This document shows, piece after piece, positions 7,595-18,570 of a stretch of DNA of 64,000 nt (position 1 is its first letter; each line of letters starts with the position of its first letter). The DNA lies in assembly GCF_011764445.1 (NCBI RefSeq), contig NZ_BLPG01000001.1, positions 5,766,001 through 5,830,000 on the forward strand. The letters run 5' to 3'. A program made the translations under genes and the position numbers. The DNA comes from Phytohabitans rumicis. GTDB taxonomy: Bacteria; Actinomycetota; Actinomycetes; Mycobacteriales; Micromonosporaceae. The notes below the pieces were generated by a model. It did no database searches. It was not told the DNA's origin and worked only from the letters and a program-made list of their open reading frames with translations.

Positions 7595-8631
7595 TGATCG
7601 ACGGCATTGGTCCGCTGGACGAGGGCGCGATGTCCGCCGCCCGGGCGCTGCACGCGCGGCTGACCAAGCCCGCGGGCTCGTTGGGCGCGCTGGAGGAGCT
7701 CTCGGTACGCCTCGCGGGCCTCGCCGGGCAGTGCCCGCCGCCGTTGCCTGAGCCGGCGGCGGTCGCCGTGTTCGCGGGCGACCACGGCGTGCACGCCCAG
7801 GGGGTCACGCCGTGGCCGCAGGAGGTCACCGGTCAGATGGTGGCGAACTTCCTGTCCGGCGGGGCGGTCGTCAACGCGTTCGCCCGGCAGGTCGGCGCGT
7901 CGGTGACCGTGGTCGACGTGGGCGTCTTGGAAGACCTGGGCGAGGGGCCGGGACTGATCGCGGCGAAGGTGCGTGCCGGTACCCGGGACATGACCACCGA
8001 GCCGGCGCTCACCCGCGACGAGGTGTCCGCCGCGCTGGAGGCCGGCGCGCGGGTCGCGTTCCGGCTGGTGGACGAGGGCGCGCGGGCGCTGCTCACCGGC
8101 GACATGGGCATCGCCAACACGACGCCCGCGGCCGCCTTGATCGCGGCGTTCACCGGGGCGGAGCCCGAGGCGGTCACCGGCCGCGGCACGGGCATCGACG
8201 ACTACACGTACGCCCGCAAGGTGGCCGTGGTGCGCGCGGCGCTGGCCCACCACACGCTCGACCCCGCCGACCCGGTCGGTGTGCTCGCCGCGGTGGGCGG
8301 CCTGGAGCACGCCGCGATCGCCGGCTTCATCCTCGGCGGGGCCTCCCGGCGCGTACCCGTGATCCTCGATGGGGTGATCGCGGCGTCGGCGGCGCTCGCC
8401 GCGGCGGCGCTCGCGCCCGACGCGGTCGGCGCGATGGTGGCCGGCCACCGCTCGGCCGAGCCGGGCGCGACGGTGGCGCTCGCCCACCTCGGCCTGGAAC
8501 CCCTCATCGACCTGGGCATGCGGCTCGGCGAGGGCACCGGGGCGGTGCTGGCGCTGCCGATCGTGGCGAGCGCGGTGCGCGTGCTGCACGAGGTGGCGAC
8601 GTTCGACTCGGCAGGGGTATCCGAAAAATGA
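7594..8631 (+). CDS. cobT: nicotinate-nucleotide--dimethylbenzimidazole phosphoribosyltransferase
   Basis: CobT transfers phosphoribose from nicotinate mononucleotide to the lower-ligand base to build the cobalamin nucleotide loop. Recognisable blocks are LTKPAGSLGALEELSVRLAG near the N-terminus, VAVFAGDHGVHAQGVTPWPQ, LLTGDMGIANTTPAAAL, GRGTGIDDYTYARK and VAGHRSAEPGATVALAHLGL. The conserved catalytic Glu falls in LEPLIDLGMRLGEGTGA. ATG at 7594 overlaps the cobC stop as TGATG and has GGAGG five bases upstream; a GTG at 7591 is possible. The 3' end overlaps cysG as ATGA, so cobC-cobT-cysG are translationally coupled. Length (345 residues) is normal. Confidence 0.95.
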   Translation: MIDGIGPLDEGAMSAARALHARLTKPAGSLGALEELSVRLAGLAGQCPPPLPEPAAVAVFAGDHGVHAQGVTPWPQEVTGQMVANFLSGGAVVNAFARQVGASVTVVDVGVLEDLGEGPGLIAAKVRAGTRDMTTEPALTRDEVSAALEAGARVAFRLVDEGARALLTGDMGIANTTPAAALIAAFTGAEPEAVTGRGTGIDDYTYARKVAVVRAALAHHTLDPADPVGVLAAVGGLEHAAIAGFILGGASRRVPVILDGVIAASAALAAAALAPDAVGAMVAGHRSAEPGATVALAHLGLEPLIDLGMRLGEGTGAVLALPIVASAVRVLHEVATFDSAGVSEK

Positions 8632-9859
8632 ACCTGTATCCGCTCGCGTTGCGCCTGGAGGGGCGCCGGGTGCTGGTGGTCGGCGGCGGCGCGGTCGCCA
8701 GCCGGCGGGTGCCCGCGCTGCTGGATGCGGGCGCCCGGGTGGTGCTGGTCAGCCCTCATCTCACGCCGGCCCTGCGCGCCCTGGTCGACGCCGGCCGGGT
8801 GCACTGGGCGGAGCGGCGCTTCGAGGCGTCCGATGTAGACGGTGCATGGCTGGTCCAGGTGGCGGTGAACGACCCGTTCGCGGCCGCCGCGGTCAGCGCG
8901 GCCGCCCTGGAACGGCGGGTCTTCTGCGTACGTGCCGACGACCGGCACGCGGCCACGGCGTGGACGCCCGCGGTGACCCGGCACGGGCCGGTGACGGTCG
9001 CCGTCACGGCCGGGGGCGACCCGCCTCGGGCGGTGGTGATCCGGGACGCGATCCGGGAAGGGCTGCTGGACGGGACGCTGCCGGGCTGCGCGACGCCTGA
9101 ATTCACCGGCGCGGCGGCGCCGGCCGGCGAGGTGGTCAGCGGCGGCCGGGTCGTCCTGGTCGGCGCCGGGCCCGGCGACCCCGAGCTGATCACGATCAAG
9201 GGGCGGCGGCTGCTGGCCGAGGCCGACGTGGTGGTCGCCGACCGGCTGGTGCCCGGGCTGCTGCTGGACGAGCTACGCCCCGAGGTCGAGCTGGTGGACG
9301 CGTCGAAGATCCCGTACGGGCCGGCGAAGGCGCAGGAGGAGATCAACCGGATCCTCGTGGAGCGGGCCAGCGCCGGCCTCAAGGTCGTACGGCTCAAGGG
9401 CGGCGACCCGTACGTCTTCGGGCGCGGCGGCGAGGAGGCCATCGCGTGCGCCGAGGCGGGCGTGCCGGTGACCGTCGTACCAGGGGTGAGCAGCTCGATC
9501 GCGGCGCCCGCGGTGGCCGGCATCCCGGTGACGCACCGCGGCGTGGCGCACGAGTTCACCGTGGTCAGCGGGCACGTCGCGCCGGACGACCCGACGTCGC
9601 TGGTCGACTGGCCGGCGCTGGCCCGGATGCGGGGCACGCTCGTCGTACTGATGGGCCTGAAGAACCTGCCGAAGATCGCCGCGACCCTGCTGGCGCACGG
9701 CCGAGCCCCGGACACGCCGGCCGCGGTGGTCCAGGAGGGCACGACGGGCGCCCAGCGCGTGGTCCGCACCACGTTGGGCTCTGTTGCCGACGACGCGGCC
9801 ACTTTCCGACCCCCGCGATCGTCGTCGTCGGCGAGGTCGTCGGCATACTCCCGGGTTAG
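8628..9859 (+). CDS. cysG: sirohaem synthase / uroporphyrinogen-III C-methyltransferase, frame broken near the 3' end
   Basis: Two domains. The N-terminal precorrin-2 dehydrogenase part (about 1-150) has LEGRRVLVVGGGAVASRRVP for NAD binding. The SAM-dependent methyltransferase part (about 160-410) has VLVGAGPGDPELITIKGRRL, VVRLKGGDPYVFGRGGEEA and VPGVSSSIAAPAVAGIPVTHRG. It makes precorrin-2 for the sirohaem and cobalamin branches. The frame breaks in a C5 run at 9810-9814, after DDAATFRPP. With one more C the protein continues [14 protein letters not shown] and stops at 9859. Without it the frame runs on to 10154 in Ser/Arg/Gly-rich nonsense antisense to the next gene. The coordinates given are for the restored gene. 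Its end overlaps the converging trehalose gene by four bases. Confidence 0.9.
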
Positions 9860-12426
9860 GAGTCCAGGAGGAGGGCGCAGCGGATCAGGCCCAGGTGGGA
9901 GTACGCCTGGGGATGGTTGCCCAGGCCGCGCTCGGCCAGCGGGTCGTACTGCTCGGGCAGCAGGCCGGTCGGGCCCGCCGTGTCCAGCATCTGCTGGAAG
10001 AGCTCCTCGGCGTCGCCGCGCCGGCCGGTGCGCAGGTACGCCTCGATCAGCCACGCCGTGCACACGTGGAAGCCGCCCTCCCGCCCCGGCAGGCCGTCGT
10101 CCCAGCGGTACCGGTAGACGACCGGGCCGCTGCGCAGGTCGGCCTCGACCTTGAGCACGGTGGCCAGGAAGCGCGGGTCGTCGTCCGGCAGCAGCCCGGA
10201 CAGGCCGATCCACAGGCTGGAGGCGTCCATCTCGTCGTCCCCGTACGCCACCGTGTACGCGCCGGCGCCGTCGTGCCAGCCGTGCTCCAGGACGTTGTGG
10301 CCGATCCGTTCGCGCAGCTCCACCCAGTCGGGTCGGGCGTGCCGGCCGGCGCCGTGGGTGCGCAGCACCTGAAGCGCCCGGTCGACGGTCATCCAGCACA
10401 TGACCTTGGAGTACACGTGGTGCCGGGGTGGCAGGCGCGCCTCCCACAGCCCGTGGTCGGGCTCGTGCCAGCGCCGTTCGACGGCTTGGACCATCGCCTC
10501 CAGCACCCGCCACTCGTCCGGGCGCACCGAGCCGCGGACGTCGGCCACCGCGGCGAGCAGGTCTGCCACCGGCCCGAACACGTCGAGCTGGAGCTGGTGG
10601 TTGGCGAGGTTGCCGACGCGTACCGGGCGGGAGCCGGCCCACCCGGGCAGCGTCTCGATGACCGCCTCGGCGCCCAGCTCGTATCCCTCCACGGTGTAGA
10701 GCGGGTGCAGCCGTTCCGGGTGGCCGCCGGTGCGCTCGACGCAGCCGTCCACCCAGCGCAGGAACGCCTCGGCCTCGTCGATCGAGCCCAGGTCGACCAG
10801 CGCGCGGGCGGTCATCGCGGCGTCGCGCAGCCAGCAGTACCGGTAGTCCCAGTTGCGTACCCCGCCGACCTCCTCGGGCAGCGAGGTGGTCGCGGCCGCG
10901 AGGATGCCGCCGGTGACGTCGTTGCACAGCCCGCGCAGCGTCAGCGCCGAGCGCAGCACCAGGTCGCGGGCCACCGACGGCAGCCGCAGGCCGGCCGCCC
11001 ACTCCCGCCACGGCTGCTCGGCCGCCTCTTGGCGTTCCCGCACGGGTACGGCGTGCCGCGCCAGGCTTTGCGACCCGAACCGCAGTTCCAGCGCCAAGGG
11101 CCCGTCGGCTGTGGACAGGTCGAACACCGCCCGAGCGGTGTCGTAGTTGCCGTCGGTCGTCACGTCCCAGTCCACGCCGGGCGCGTAGAGCGAGACCGGC
11201 TCGTTGGAGCCCAGCACGAGCAAGCCGTCGCCGAGATGCTGCAACCGCACCCCCACCTGCCCGAACTCCGGTCGCGGGGCGAACTCCAGCCGCACCCGGC
11301 CGTGCCCGGACAGCACGCGTACGAGGGTGGAGTCGCCGTCCTTCTCCGGCGTGGCCAGCCAGTCCGTGACGGTGAGCCCGGACCAGCGCGTCTCCACCGT
11401 CATCGTGCCGGACCGGTAGCGCTGCCCCAGCGGGATGCCACCCTTGTCCGGGGCGACGGTGAAGTGCCCGGCCGGGTTGCCGCCCAGCAGGTCGGCGAAG
11501 AGCGCCGCCGAGTCCGCCCGCGGGTGGCACAGCCAGGTCACCTTCGCCTCGGGGGTGAGCAGCGCGACGGTACGGCGGTTGGCCAGCATCGAGTGCCGCT
11601 CGATCGGGACGGCCCGCTCGCCGAAGAGCCAGGTGCGCCGGATCTGCAGGAGCAGGGCCAGCATCCGGGCGGCCTCGATCGGCTCGGCGACGCGGTATGC
11701 CGCCGCCGTCCCGCCCGGCCCGATCTTGACGCCCACGTCGGGGCCGTGCAGCCGGGCGAACGCCTCCTCGTCGGTGATGTCGTCGCCGATCACCAGCGCC
11801 GCGCTCGCCGACATCTGGGTACGCAGCTGGTCGATCGCGGCGCCCTTGTTGGTGGGCAGCACGGACAGCTCCATGACCTGCCGGCCGTTGGTGACGGTCA
11901 CCTCGGGCCAGACCGCCGGCCCGGTGCGGAGCGCGTCGACGACCCGCTCGGCGACGTCGGCCTCGGCCGCCCGGTAGTGCACCGCCACGCTCGCCGGCTT
12001 CGCCTCCAGACGTACCCCGGCCTGGCCCTTGACGATCTCGCGGACCGCGGTCTGCAGCCGCGTGCGGACCTCGACCAGCTCGGGCGCCAGGCGCTCCACG
12101 AAGCCGATGTCGAACTCGGACCCGTGGCTGCCGACCAGATGCACCTCGGAGGGCAGCCGGGACAGCGCGGCCAGGTCACGCAGTGCGCGGCCGGAGACCA
12201 CCGCGACCGTGGTCTGCGGCAGCGCGGCGAGCGCGCGGATCGCCGCCACCGCCTCCGGCAGGGGCACGGCCTTCGTCGGGTCGACGACGAACGGCGCGAG
12301 CGTGCCGTCGTAGTCGCACGCGATCAGCAGGTTCGGCACCCGGGCGATGCGGCCGATGGCGGAACGCAGATCCGGGTCGATCTCGCCGACCGTGCGGTGG
12401 TCAAGGTCGAGGACCATGAGGCTCAC
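9856..12426 (-). CDS. trehalose-6-phosphate phosphatase (OtsB) fused to a GH15 glycoside hydrolase
   Basis: An 856-residue fusion. Residues about 25-260 form a HAD-type trehalose phosphatase with the nucleophile motif [31 protein letters not shown] and [13 protein letters not shown]. Residues about 270-850 form a GH15 (alpha,alpha)6-barrel of the glucoamylase/trehalase kind with [17 protein letters not shown], a second block [16 protein letters not shown] and the late [11 protein letters not shown]. The gene starts with GTG at 12426 and overlaps the otsA stop as GTGA, so otsA and this gene are coupled. The enzyme could release trehalose from trehalose-6-phosphate and also hydrolyse trehalose or a related glucan. 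Which substrate the GH15 half uses is not shown by the sequence. Confidence 0.9.
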   Translation of the reverse strand: MSLMVLDLDHRTVGEIDPDLRSAIGRIARVPNLLIACDYDGTLAPFVVDPTKAVPLPEAVAAIRALAALPQTTVAVVSGRALRDLAALSRLPSEVHLVGSHGSEFDIGFVERLAPELVEVRTRLQTAVREIVKGQAGVRLEAKPASVAVHYRAAEADVAERVVDALRTGPAVWPEVTVTNGRQVMELSVLPTNKGAAIDQLRTQMSASAALVIGDDITDEEAFARLHGPDVGVKIGPGGTAAAYRVAEPIEAARMLALLLQIRRTWLFGERAVPIERHSMLANRRTVALLTPEAKVTWLCHPRADSAALFADLLGGNPAGHFTVAPDKGGIPLGQRYRSGTMTVETRWSGLTVTDWLATPEKDGDSTLVRVLSGHGRVRLEFAPRPEFGQVGVRLQHLGDGLLVLGSNEPVSLYAPGVDWDVTTDGNYDTARAVFDLSTADGPLALELRFGSQSLARHAVPVRERQEAAEQPWREWAAGLRLPSVARDLVLRSALTLRGLCNDVTGGILAAATTSLPEEVGGVRNWDYRYCWLRDAAMTARALVDLGSIDEAEAFLRWVDGCVERTGGHPERLHPLYTVEGYELGAEAVIETLPGWAGSRPVRVGNLANHQLQLDVFGPVADLLAAVADVRGSVRPDEWRVLEAMVQAVERRWHEPDHGLWEARLPPRHHVYSKVMCWMTVDRALQVLRTHGAGRHARPDWVELRERIGHNVLEHGWHDGAGAYTVAYGDDEMDASSLWIGLSGLLPDDDPRFLATVLKVEADLRSGPVVYRYRWDDGLPGREGGFHVCTAWLIEAYLRTGRRGDAEELFQQMLDTAGPTGLLPEQYDPLAERGLGNHPQAYSHLGLIRCALLLDS

Positions 12427-13817
12427 TGTGCCTCAGGCACGCCCAATTCGTTGAGGAATGAGCGAGCCCAGTGGCCGACGTCATGGGTACGCAGATGGCG
12501 CTGCATGATGCGCATCCGGCGGCGCGCCTCCACGCTGTCGACGTGGGCGGCCCGCAGGAGCGCGTCCTTGAGCCCCTCCGGGTCGTGCGGGTTGCACAGG
12601 AACGCCTGGCGCATCTCGGCCGCGGCCCCGGCGAACTCGCTGAGCACCAGCGAGCCGCCGGTGTCCGAGCGCGACGCCACGTACTCCTTGGCGACCAGGT
12701 TCATGCCGTCGCGCAGCGGGGTCACCATCATCACGTCCGAGGCGCAGTAGAGCGCGGCCAGCTCGCTCCGGCTGTACGACTGGTGCAGGTAGTGCACAGC
12801 GGGCACGCCCACCCGCCCGAACTCCCCGTTGATCCGGCCGACCTCGCGCTCCACCTTCACCCGCAGCGCCTGGTAGTGCTCGACCCGCTCCCGGCTCGGC
12901 GTCGCCACCTGCACCATGACCGCCTCCGGCACGCTCAGCTTGCCGTCCGCCAGCAGCTCCCGGAACGCCTTGAGCCGCCGCTCGATGCCCTTGGTGTAGT
13001 CGAGCCGGTCGACGCCCAGCACCACCGTCTTCGGGTCGCCCAGCTCGGCCCGGATCTGCTTGGCCCGGGCCTGCACCATCGGGTCGGCCGCCATCCGCTC
13101 CATCTCGGCCACGTCGATCGAGATCGGGAACGCGCCGGCCTTGACCCGCCGGCCGTCCACCTCGATCGTCTGCCCCTCGTACCGCAGCCCGAGCAGGTGT
13201 CGCGCCAGCCGGACGAAGTTTTGCGCGGCGAGCCGCTGCTGGAACCCGACCAGGTCGGCGCCGAGCAGCCCGCGCAGCACCTCGGCGCGCAGCGGCATCT
13301 GCATGAAGAGCTCGATCGGCGGGAACGGGATGTGCAGGAAGAACCCGATCCGCAGGTCGGGGCGCAGCTCGCGGAGCATCGCCGGCACCAGCTGCAGCTG
13401 GTAGTCCTGCACCCAGACCGTCGCGCCGTCCGCCGCCACTTCCGCGGCCGCCTCGGCGAAGCGGGCATTCACGATGCGGTACGCCTCGCGCCAGCGCCGC
13501 TTGTAGACCGGCGTCTCGACAGCGTCGTGGTAGAGCGGCCAGATCGTGGCGTTGGACTGGCCCTCGTAGTACCGCTCCAGCTCCTCCGCGCTCAGCGCCA
13601 CCGGGTGCAGCCGGATGCCTTCCAGGTCAAAGGGCTCGGGCGCCTCGCCGACGCCACCCGCCCAGCCGACCCAGGTGCCCTTGTGCTGGGCGAGTACCGG
13701 GTGGAGCGCGGTAACCAGACCACCGGGGCTGCGCCGCCACTGGCGCCCCTCTGGTGTGATCACCTCGTCGACAGGTAGGCGGTTGGCGACAACGACGAAC
13801 GAACTTCGAACCGTCAC
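12423..13817 (-). CDS. otsA: trehalose-6-phosphate synthase
   Basis: A GT20 glycosyltransferase that joins UDP- or GDP-glucose to glucose-6-phosphate. Signature blocks include [11 protein letters not shown] at the N-terminus, the active-site stretch [29 protein letters not shown], the donor-site [21 protein letters not shown], and near the end [15 protein letters not shown] and [10 protein letters not shown]. Length is 464 residues, normal for OtsA. The start chosen is GTG at 13817, giving [15 protein letters not shown]; longer upstream reading lacks family similarity. It is the first gene of a two-gene minus-strand operon with the OtsB-GH15 fusion and is divergent from the Ser/Pro-rich membrane protein gene. 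Confidence 0.95.
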   Translation of the reverse strand: MTVRSSFVVVANRLPVDEVITPEGRQWRRSPGGLVTALHPVLAQHKGTWVGWAGGVGEAPEPFDLEGIRLHPVALSAEELERYYEGQSNATIWPLYHDAVETPVYKRRWREAYRIVNARFAEAAAEVAADGATVWVQDYQLQLVPAMLRELRPDLRIGFFLHIPFPPIELFMQMPLRAEVLRGLLGADLVGFQQRLAAQNFVRLARHLLGLRYEGQTIEVDGRRVKAGAFPISIDVAEMERMAADPMVQARAKQIRAELGDPKTVVLGVDRLDYTKGIERRLKAFRELLADGKLSVPEAVMVQVATPSRERVEHYQALRVKVEREVGRINGEFGRVGVPAVHYLHQSYSRSELAALYCASDVMMVTPLRDGMNLVAKEYVASRSDTGGSLVLSEFAGAAAEMRQAFLCNPHDPEGLKDALLRAAHVDSVEARRRMRIMQRHLRTHDVGHWARSFLNELGVPEAQ

Positions 13818-13902
13818 GCTCCGTACACCTCCGGTGTCAACGGGTCCCAGGCAGAGCCTACTTGTCCGGAGTTTCGTTGCCGCGTCGTGGGAGGCTGGAA
13901 CC

Positions 13903-14406
13903 GTGTCCGACCCGTCACAAGCCCGTCCCCGCATCGTCGGGCCGCTGCTGATCGCCCTCGTCCTCCTCGCGGTGATCGGCGGGTCGGTGGGCTTCATCCT
14001 CGCCATGACCGGCGACTCGTCGCCCCCACGTTCGTCACCTTCATCGCCTTCGTACTCTCCATCCCCTTCGTCCACCCCTGCGGCGCGTTGCCCGGCTTCC
14101 ACGGAGGAGTTGGCCGGCCGCGAGCTGACCCAGGTGCTGTACCTGCGTACCGCCCTGTCCGAGGTGTGGATCTGCGCCGACGCGGACGGGACCCTCTTCT
14201 ACCAGGGCCACGCCGGGCAGCCCGGTGAGGAGCTCGTCGACAAGGAGAACGCCCTCTTCCTCACCGATGTCGAGCAGACCGACTACGGCTACCGCGCCCG
14301 CAACTCGGCCGGCGGGACCACGACCGAGTACCGCGTGTCGCCCGACGAGCTGATCATCCAACCGCCCAAGGGCTCGACGGAGACCCAGCCCGCGGTGGAG
14401 TCGTAG
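13903..14406 (+). CDS. membrane-anchored Ser/Pro-rich protein, unknown function
   Basis: A 167-residue protein with a short cytoplasmic N-terminus, one membrane helix at about 13-35 ([20 protein letters not shown]) and a Ser/Pro/Thr linker (about 40-62). An extracellular domain follows with paired Cys (ARCPAST and VWICADADG) that could form a disulphide. The later part has [19 protein letters not shown] and [14 protein letters not shown] do not recognise the domain. GTG at 13903 has GGGAGG about seven bases upstream. The next small gene encodes a helix of similar sequence. Confidence 0.7.
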   Translation: MSDPSQARPRIVGPLLIALVLLAVIGGSVGFILAMTGDSSPPRSSPSSPSYSPSPSSTPAARCPASTEELAGRELTQVLYLRTALSEVWICADADGTLFYQGHAGQPGEELVDKENALFLTDVEQTDYGYRARNSAGGTTTEYRVSPDELIIQPPKGSTETQPAVES

Positions 14407-14439
14407 CGAGACATTCAAGGGTGGTGAGATCCTGGCGGG

Positions 14440-14538
14440 GTGCGATGGCCCCCCAGCGTCCGCGTCCAGGTGATCGTCACCGCCATCCTGCTGGCCCTCA
14501 TCGGCGCCAGCATCGGCTACCTCCTAGGCGCCGGCTGA
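14440..14538 (+). CDS. 32-residue single-helix membrane peptide
   Basis: A very short frame starting with GTG reads MRWPPSVRVQV and then a hydrophobic helix IVTAILLALIGASIGYLLG, ending AG. It has the basic N-terminus and Gly/Ala-rich helix of a genuine small membrane protein. Its helix resembles that of the preceding 167-residue protein ([19 protein letters not shown]). The gene lies 33 bases downstream of it. No strong ribosome-binding site is seen (GGTGAG some way upstream), so the start is tentative. Confidence 0.5.
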   Translation: MRWPPSVRVQVIVTAILLALIGASIGYLLGAG

Positions 14539-14589
14539 GCACCCGCCGCTCCTTGGTCCGTGCGTGTCTCTTTGTGCGTGGCGTTACGC

Positions 14590-14710
14590 CCCAGTAGGGG
14601 ACCCCTATTGGGCGTCGCGCCGTGAGAAGGGTGCCCCCTATACCTCTCTGGACGGGCAAAGGGGACCCCTGCTCACGCCGCGCGTCCCAAGAGGGGTCCC
14701 CTCTTGGGAC
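14590..14710. repeat. family B array of short GGGGWCCCC palindromes, array 2
   Basis: Four units: AGTAGGGGACCCCTATT (from about 14593, inside a longer palindrome), GTGAGAAGGGTGCCCCC (14622), AAAGGGGACCCCTGCTCAC (14658) and a 27-base perfect palindrome with a single central T at 14684-14710 (arms GTCCCAAGAGGGG). The array sits in the 587-base gap 14539-15125, which otherwise holds the next hairpin, family A copy 3 and no visible gene. Confidence 0.7.
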
Positions 14711-14722
14711 GTAGCGATCACA

Positions 14723-14774
14723 TAGATCTTGGTAAATTACCGTCGCTCTGGCGACGGTTAGCTACCAAGATCTA
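14723..14774. repeat. nested perfect inverted repeat (cruciform-like)
   Basis: Outer arms TAGATCTTGGTA (14723-14734) and TACCAAGATCTA (14763-14774) are exact reverse complements. Inner arms ACCGTCGC (14739-14746) and GCGACGGT (14751-14758) close a TCTG loop. A related sequence, GGATCTTGGTCAG, recurs at about 14830. The segment is AT-richer than its surroundings. It could be a structured RNA, a terminator of the small membrane genes or the remnant of a small mobile element. Confidence 0.6.
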
Positions 14775-14901
14775 CCAAGTTGGCTGCGGCATATCGCCCC
14801 ACTGGGTTGTGGCTTTGAGTGCTTAGAGCGGATCTTGGTCAGTCGTCACGCTCATGAGGTGGGTGCCACGCGGCGTCCGCCAACCGGCCCCGCCCAGCTC
14901 T

Positions 14902-14984
14902 GTCGATCAAGGACTTTCGCGCGGATCAAGGGCATGTGGCCGTGGTTTGGAGATCAAAGCACGACCGTTTGTTCTTGATCGACG
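14902..14984 (-). repeat. family A intergenic palindromic repeat, copy 3
   Basis: The left arm GGATCAAGGGCATGTGGCCG and right arm CGACCGTTTGTTCTTGATCG are more diverged than in other copies. The centre GTTTGGAGATCAAAGC gives the inverted orientation. A partial outer unit, GTCGATCAAGGACTTTCGCG, precedes it. It lies about 140 bases upstream of the EttA gene. Confidence 0.8.
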
Positions 14985-15125
14985 GGCGAGGCGGCGGCGA
15001 GGCCGCGGCGCGGGCGGCGGGAGGGGGAGCGGGGGGATGTGCGGGGTGGGTGTTGGACCTGTCAGGATTGACGGTGGCGTTCGCCGGAACAAAGACAGCA
15101 AGACCCATTGGAGGTAGGCCGCACC

Positions 15126-16794
<1,669 letters not shown>

Positions 16795-16802
<8 letters not shown>

Positions 16803-17196
16803 CCGCTTTATCTACCACTGCGCGTTGCGATGGTCCGACATGGATGCGTACGGACATGTCAACAACGCGCGGTTCCTCACGCTTTACGAGGAGGCCCGGG
16901 TGGCGATGATGTTCCTCGCCGCCCGGGAGGTCGGGATCACCTCTCTGGAAGAGGGCGTGATCATCGCCCGTCACGAGATCGACTACCTGCGTCCGATCGA
17001 CTACGGAGACCCGGTACGGATCGAGTCGTGGATCGAGGACATCCGGGCGGCCCGGTTCACGGTGGCGTACGAGCTGTTCGACGGCGACGCGGTGGCCAGC
17101 CGGGCCCGGTCGGTGTGCGCCCCGTACAACCTGCGTGAGCAGCGCCCTCGCCGGCTCAGCGACGCGGAGCGGAGCTTCCTGAGCGGGTACGCGTGA
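16795..17196 (+). CDS. hotdog-fold acyl-CoA thioesterase (4HBT type)
   Basis: A 133-residue hotdog protein with the diagnostic opening RWSDMDAYGHVNNARFLTLY, in which the Asp and the HVNN loop lie at the active site. HEIDYLRPIDYGDPVRIES follows. Family members hydrolyse acyl-CoA thioesters; the substrate is unknown. It begins with GTG inside the last codons of ettA and ends overlapping the next gene, so the three are co-transcribed. Confidence 0.88.
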
Positions 17197-17843
17197 TGTT
17201 CGACACCCAGGACGCCGGCGCCTTCCTGGCCCGACTCACCCGGCTCGACCCGCACGCGGTGGTACGGCTGAAGCGGGTGGCCGACGACCGCACCGCGCTC
17301 TGGGCGAGGCTGCCGTGGGCGGTGCTCGCAAGCCGTACCGTCGCGGGTGCCGGACCGGACGACGCGACCGTGTCCGCCGCGGACCTGCTGGCCGAGATCG
17401 GCCGGGGCGGCGACGCGCTGCCGGAGCGGCGCGACCAGGGGTGGCGGTGGCCGTTGCCGCCGGCCGGGGCCCGGGTCGTGGAGAGCCTGCCCGCGACGGA
17501 CCTGCGCCGCATCGCGGCGGCGGCCGCGGGCACCCTGCGGGCCGCCAGCGAGCACGGCGTCGGCGGCCGGCCGGTGGGCGAGCGAGCGGTGCGCGACGCC
17601 CTGCTGGATCACGTCGCGATCGTGGTCACCACCGGTGGCATGCGCGTGGAGGTGCCGCAACGGCTCGTCCAAGGCGTCGCACGGATGGGGTTCCTGGGCC
17701 GTTCGGACCAGGCTGAGGGTGAAACGGTGCGCGTACAAACGGTCGGCCGATGGGTCGGATTGGCCGCACCATATGGCGTTGCGTGGCTACTTCCCGTGAG
17801 TCAATTCGCGGTACGACCAGCCGTGGCTCGTACGAAGAGTTGA
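17196..17843 (+). CDS. conserved actinobacterial protein of unknown function
   Basis: A soluble protein of about 215 residues, Ala/Arg-rich and mostly helical, with no motif I recognise. It opens MFDTQDAGAFLARLTRLDPHAVVRLKR and has a middle segment AVRDALLDHVAIVVTTGGM. ATG at 17196 overlaps the thioesterase stop as TGATG; the preceding GTG at 17193 is an alternative. Co-transcription with ettA and the thioesterase is likely from the overlaps. The C-terminal 25 residues are more hydrophobic but do not form a clear membrane helix. Confidence 0.7.
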   Translation: MFDTQDAGAFLARLTRLDPHAVVRLKRVADDRTALWARLPWAVLASRTVAGAGPDDATVSAADLLAEIGRGGDALPERRDQGWRWPLPPAGARVVESLPATDLRRIAAAAAGTLRAASEHGVGGRPVGERAVRDALLDHVAIVVTTGGMRVEVPQRLVQGVARMGFLGRSDQAEGETVRVQTVGRWVGLAAPYGVAWLLPVSQFAVRPAVARTKS

Positions 17844-17973
17844 TGGCGAATCATCTTTCTGGTTTGGTGGGGTGGTTGGGGGATGCCGTAGCCCGGCTGT
17901 CCGGGTACCGTCGTGCGTCGGGTCCAACGCAACGTAGGCAAGTGGATCCGCTGGGGAGTGAGGTGCACAAGCG

Positions 17974-18570
17974 ATGCCGTGGTGGCAATGGCGCCCGGGT
18001 CACACCGGTGGCGGAGAGCCGGAGACCGGAAGCGGTATCCGCGGCGTACAGCGCAGTACGGTACGCCGCGTAAACGTGCCGTCGCAGCGCGAAGGCGAGC
18101 AGGTGAGCAGCGCGGGCGATGTGTCCACTTTGGACGACGATATCCCCGTCAAGGTCGCCCCGGTCACGCTGCGCCGCATCGGCGACGCCCTGGACCTGCT
18201 GGATGTGCGCTACCTCGCCGACGGCGACGGGAGCCTGCTGGCCATGTGGGAGCGGCACGCGGTGCTCTTCACGCTGGAGGGCCCCGACGACGAGATCCTG
18301 GTCATGCGGGCCCGCCCCCACTCCACCGTGCCGCCGGACTGGGCGGATCGGGCCTATCGCGTGGTCAACGAGTGGAACCACACCCGGCGCTTCTGCAAGG
18401 CGTACGTGGGTGACCCGACCGAGCGCGGCATGTTGCCGATCTACGCCGAGCTGCAGGTGCCGCTGAGCTCCGGCGCGCACGACGCGCTGGTCGTGGAGCT
18501 GCTCGACTGCGGCGCGGCGGTCGCCACCTCCTTCGTGGACTGGCTCCACGACGAAGGAGCCCTTCTATAG
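17974..18570 (+). CDS. YbjN-domain protein
   Basis: The domain runs from about residue 55 (VKVAPVTLRRIGDALDLLDV) to 195 and has the YbjN hallmarks: LDVRYLADGDGSLLAMWERHAVLF, an acidic turn EGPDDEILVMRAR, YRVVNEWNHTRRFCKAYV and the closing SFVDWLHDEG. YbjN-like proteins are type III secretion chaperone folds of uncertain regulatory role. ATG at 17974 (MPWWQWRPG) has GAGG ten bases upstream; a GTG at 18076 would give just the domain. The stop overlaps the converging beta-propeller gene by six bases. Confidence 0.8.
   Translation: MPWWQWRPGHTGGGEPETGSGIRGVQRSTVRRVNVPSQREGEQVSSAGDVSTLDDDIPVKVAPVTLRRIGDALDLLDVRYLADGDGSLLAMWERHAVLFTLEGPDDEILVMRARPHSTVPPDWADRAYRVVNEWNHTRRFCKAYVGDPTERGMLPIYAELQVPLSSGAHDALVVELLDCGAAVATSFVDWLHDEGALL

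Noticed and set aside
9810-9820. Programmed -1 frameshifting in cysG and other genes
   Set aside because: Sites are plain C or G runs without a conserved slippery heptamer or downstream structure, and the affected genes share no reason for recoding.
9815-10154. Long C-terminal extension of CysG
   Set aside because: It is out-of-frame reading after a C5 run; the neighbouring frame gives the normal family ending and stop.
8756-11530. Very long open frame antisense to cysG and the OtsB-GH15 gene
   Set aside because: It is Arg/Gly/Ala-rich with no domain and mirrors genes with clear homology; an expected by-product of GC-rich codon bias.
14723-14774. tRNA-like structure
   Set aside because: It is a simple nested hairpin with no cloverleaf, T-loop or anticodon arm.
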